This document shows positions 62,125 through 64,000 of a stretch of 64,000 nucleotides of DNA, in pieces. The notes beneath the pieces were generated by a model. That model was given only the letters and a program-made list of their open reading frames with translations, was not told the DNA's origin and made no database searches. The position numbers and the translations under genes are program-made. Source of the stretch: Acidisarcina sp963790505. GTDB lineage: Bacteria; Acidobacteriota; Terriglobia; Terriglobales; Acidobacteriaceae. The stretch spans positions 496,001 through 560,000 of the forward strand of contig CAWBOT010000005.1 in NCBI GenBank assembly GCA_963790505.1. The letters run 5' to 3'. Each line of letters opens with the position of its first letter. Within the stretch, counting starts at the first letter, position 1.

Positions 62125-62931
62125 TCACTTTTGCGTAAACAGGGCATTGGTCTCTGCCAGACCGGCCGGGGAGCCGATCTCATAGAAGCGTTCCTTCACT
62201 TCGAAGGCGGCAAGCTGCCCCTGTTCGAGCATGGCGCGGTAAAACAACGCGAGGTCGAAGCCGACCGTAGAGTTGTGATCGGCGGCCCAGTCAGCCAACG
62301 CTTCGCTGCGAATGCAGCCGAGTCCGTAGTCGATGTGGCGCATAGCGGCCGCCGGTTGGGAGCCGGCGGAAGTCTTGTCGTAGCGTAGAATCTCTCCCCC
62401 GTTCGGGCGGTCGGCGAATTCTACATTGCTCTCGTCCCACCGGTTTTCGTTGCGGAAGACGGTCATTAGTGAGGCTTTTCCCGAAGCGAGAAATCCTCGC
62501 CAGACGGGAAGGAAGGGTTCGCGTAGATAACTGTCGCCATACATCACGATGAAACTCTCGCCGAGCAGGGGAAGTGCCCGAAGCAGCGCACCGCCGGTGC
62601 CGAGCAACTGCTCGCCATCGAATGAATAGCGGACGTGGCAGCCGAAGGCTGATCCGTCGCCAACGAAGTTCTCGATCTGGCGGCCGAGATGTCCGGCGCA
62701 GATGACGACCTCGGTGAGACGCTGCTCGGCGAGGCGGCGCAGCTGGTGAGCGATGAATGGTTCGCCGCCAACGGGAAGCAGTGATTTCGGCATTGCGGAG
62801 GTGAGAGCGCCTAGCCGGGTCGCGAGTCCACCGGCGAGGATCGCGGTGACAGGCCCCGGGTAGCGTGTCTCGGATAAACTCAGGATTATCTCCGCGGCAT
62901 GTGCCAGATCGCGGGCTTCGAAATGGGCCAA
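62125..62931 (-). CDS. Sugar-phosphate nucleotidyltransferase (HddC/mannose-1-P type)
   Basis: The 268-residue protein has the NTP-transferase signature AILAGGLATRLGALTSAMPK (near 30-49), then SLLPVGGEPFIAHQLRRLAE, YSFDGEQLLGTGGALLRALP and MYGDSYLREPF. Members activate sugar-1-phosphates with GTP or CTP. With the GmhB- and GmhA-like genes directly upstream (4 bp and overlapping), the best fit is heptose-1-phosphate guanylyl- or cytidylyl-transfer for surface glycan synthesis. A 27-residue N-terminal extension (MAHFEARDLAHAAEIILSLS) precedes the signature and is unusual. Confidence 0.87.
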   Translation of the reverse strand: MAHFEARDLAHAAEIILSLSETRYPGPVTAILAGGLATRLGALTSAMPKSLLPVGGEPFIAHQLRRLAEQRLTEVVICAGHLGRQIENFVGDGSAFGCHVRYSFDGEQLLGTGGALLRALPLLGESFIVMYGDSYLREPFLPVWRGFLASGKASLMTVFRNENRWDESNVEFADRPNGGEILRYDKTSAGSQPAAAMRHIDYGLGCIRSEALADWAADHNSTVGFDLALFYRAMLEQGQLAAFEVKERFYEIGSPAGLAETNALFTQK

Positions 62932-62935
62932 CGCT

Positions 62936-63469
62936 TCATTGGCCCCCCCGGGTCGCTGGATGATCTTCAGCGACGCGAATGGTGCGCACTCCTGCAGCTC
63001 GGCCGCATTCGATATCGGTGGCGCGGTCGCCGATCATCCATGAGGCTTCGAGCGCCAGCCTAAAGGCGTCGCGCGCATGGAGGAGGAAATGCGGGGAGGG
63101 CTTACGGCATTGGCAAGGTCCGGAGTATTCAGGGACCACTCCCTGCGGATGGTGATAGCAGTAGTAGGAGTCAGCGAATTCGATCCCCGCACTTTTGAGT
63201 TCCGCTTCGAGTCTTTGATGAATTGCGGCAAGATCTTCGAGGCTGCTCTTGCCCTTCGCGTAGTTTGGCTGATTGGAGACGAGAAAGAGCGGGAGACCGG
63301 CCTGTTGCAAGGCGAGGAGAGCTGGGATCGCGCCCGGCACCAGCTCAAATTCGCCTGGTTTGCGGGGCGCGCCGAACTCGCCGGTCCTGCGATCGAGGAC
63401 GTTGCGGTTGATCACGCCGTCGCGATCGAGAAAGACGCCAGCGCGAGAAGTCACTTCACGGATTCCCAC
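62936..63469 (-). CDS. gmhB: HAD-family heptose-bisphosphate phosphatase (GmhB type)
   Basis: The 177-residue HAD phosphatase starts MGIREVTSRAGVFLDRDGVI with the DxD nucleophile pair, LVSNQPNYAKGK (motif II) and the zinc loop CYHHPQGVVPEYSGPCQCRK typical of GmhB. The end MIGDRATDIECGRAAGVRTI carries motif IV. It removes a phosphate from heptose-1,7-bisphosphate. Its start overlaps the upstream SIS-domain gene by 19 bp and the nucleotidyltransferase gene follows 4 bp later. The product may be D- or L-glycero heptose type. Confidence 0.87.
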   Translation of the reverse strand: MGIREVTSRAGVFLDRDGVINRNVLDRRTGEFGAPRKPGEFELVPGAIPALLALQQAGLPLFLVSNQPNYAKGKSSLEDLAAIHQRLEAELKSAGIEFADSYYCYHHPQGVVPEYSGPCQCRKPSPHFLLHARDAFRLALEASWMIGDRATDIECGRAAGVRTIRVAEDHPATRGGQ

Positions 63470-64000
63470 TTCAATTCGTTCTTTCGGAGGGCGGGATGGG
63501 AGACGATGGCGTGCCAGACTACCGATTGAAAGGATTCGATGTGAGCGGTGACCATGTCGGGGAAAGAAGCGGGGATGATGATGACTTCGTGGCCGACCTG
63601 CGCGGTGTATCCCCCATCGCGGCCTACGACCCCAACGATTGCGGCACCCACCTCTTTGGCAAGCTTGAGGCAGTTCACCAGGTTGACGCTGATGTTTTTT
63701 TCGAGGTTCCCGCCACCGACGGAAAAGACGAAGACGGCATCCATGGAGTTGACGCGGCTGCCTCGGAGCCAGTCGGCGTAGGCCGCTTCCCAGCCGTCGT
63801 CGTTGATGCGAGCGGTCAGTTCTGCGGCATGATCGCTGGGCGAATACGACTCGATACCGGCGACTTTTCTCAGGTCATTGACGGCGTGACTTGCGTGACT
63901 TGCGCCACCGCCAACGCCTAGGAAGAAGACGCGGCCGTTCCTGTCGCGGACAACGCAGAGCCGATCAACGATTCGGTCGATGGCTGCGGGATCGATCGCG
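63451..64000 (-). CDS. SIS-domain sugar isomerase (GmhA type), 3' part (partial)
   Basis: The frame runs off the window end, so about 182 residues of the C-terminal side are present (starting AIDPAAIDRIVDRLCVVRDR). SIS motifs are VFFLGVGGGASHASHAVNDL (sugar-phosphate loop), HAAELTARINDDGWEAAYAD and VFVFSVGGGNLEKNISVNLV. Phosphoheptose isomerases share this pattern. Since an ATG inside (63744) would delete the first SIS strand, the real start is beyond 64000. It overlaps the GmhB-like gene by 19 bp and leads the heptose operon seen here. Confidence 0.87.
   Translation of the reverse strand, partial: AIDPAAIDRIVDRLCVVRDRNGRVFFLGVGGGASHASHAVNDLRKVAGIESYSPSDHAAELTARINDDGWEAAYADWLRGSRVNSMDAVFVFSVGGGNLEKNISVNLVNCLKLAKEVGAAIVGVVGRDGGYTAQVGHEVIIIPASFPDMVTAHIESFQSVVWHAIVSHPALRKNELKWESVK

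Overview
The window looks like a chromosomal segment of an acidobacterium, most likely class Terriglobia. This rests on an ADOP-type orphan permease, large secreted TPR and lectin-like proteins, a recurring short palindromic repeat, and GC-rich codon use. No rRNA, tRNA, CRISPR array or intact transposase was recognised. All calls come from reading the sequence and translations; no database search was run.

Layout. (1) 1-4.8 kb, accessory: the tail of a membrane protein; an isochorismatase-fold hydrolase; a small membrane protein; a divergent pair of a HEPN-domain protein and a TIR-like (Cap12/Pycsar type) protein; a truncated 3' end of an ADOP permease gene; and a toxin-antitoxin pair with a palindromic operator, flanked by short repeats. 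(2) 4.8-11.3 kb, minus strand: secreted TPR protein, multicopper oxidase, beta-barrel-like protein and ADOP permease, probably one unit. (3) 11.4-15.0 kb: hemE-hemH-hemG. The hemE and hemH frames are broken, and hemG carries an in-frame copy of the dispersed repeat. (4) 15-19.5 kb: a strongly initiated 34-codon ORF, an OPT transporter gene broken in three places, a VapBC-type pair and a secreted nucleoside-hydrolase homologue. (5) 19.5-27 kb: a giant secreted protein of about 2,470 residues with a beta-propeller, seven chitobiase-C-like domains and six L-type-lectin-like domains, split by one missing base. (6) 27.6-34 kb: DHA2 efflux pump with a divergent MarR regulator and a double operator, a TPR protein, an unknown protein and a HerA-like ATPase. 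(7) 34-38 kb: a transglutaminase / alpha-E / circularly permuted ATP-grasp set interrupted by an HNH-like gene. (8) 38.6-48 kb: an RND efflux operon with an alpha/beta hydrolase, an exported SAM-hydrolase-family protein, an FAD oxidoreductase and two tiny unknown genes. (9) 49-53 kb: GH36 alpha-galactosidase with an MFS transporter, and small proteins. (10) 54-59.6 kb: a CzcCBA-type heavy-metal efflux operon, its RND gene split by one missing base. (11) 60-64 kb: a two-component pair and three genes of the GDP-heptose type (NTP transferase, GmhB-like, GmhA-like).

Two themes cut across the window. First, every broken frame can be repaired by adding one or two bases in short homopolymers or dinucleotide repeats, which suggests systematic base loss in the sequence as much as gene decay. 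Second, several regulatory palindromes lie exactly where autoregulation would be expected (toxin-antitoxin, VapBC, MarR/efflux). The best candidate for an undescribed system is the HEPN/TIR-like pair. The ATP-grasp/alpha-E/transglutaminase set with its inserted gene comes next.
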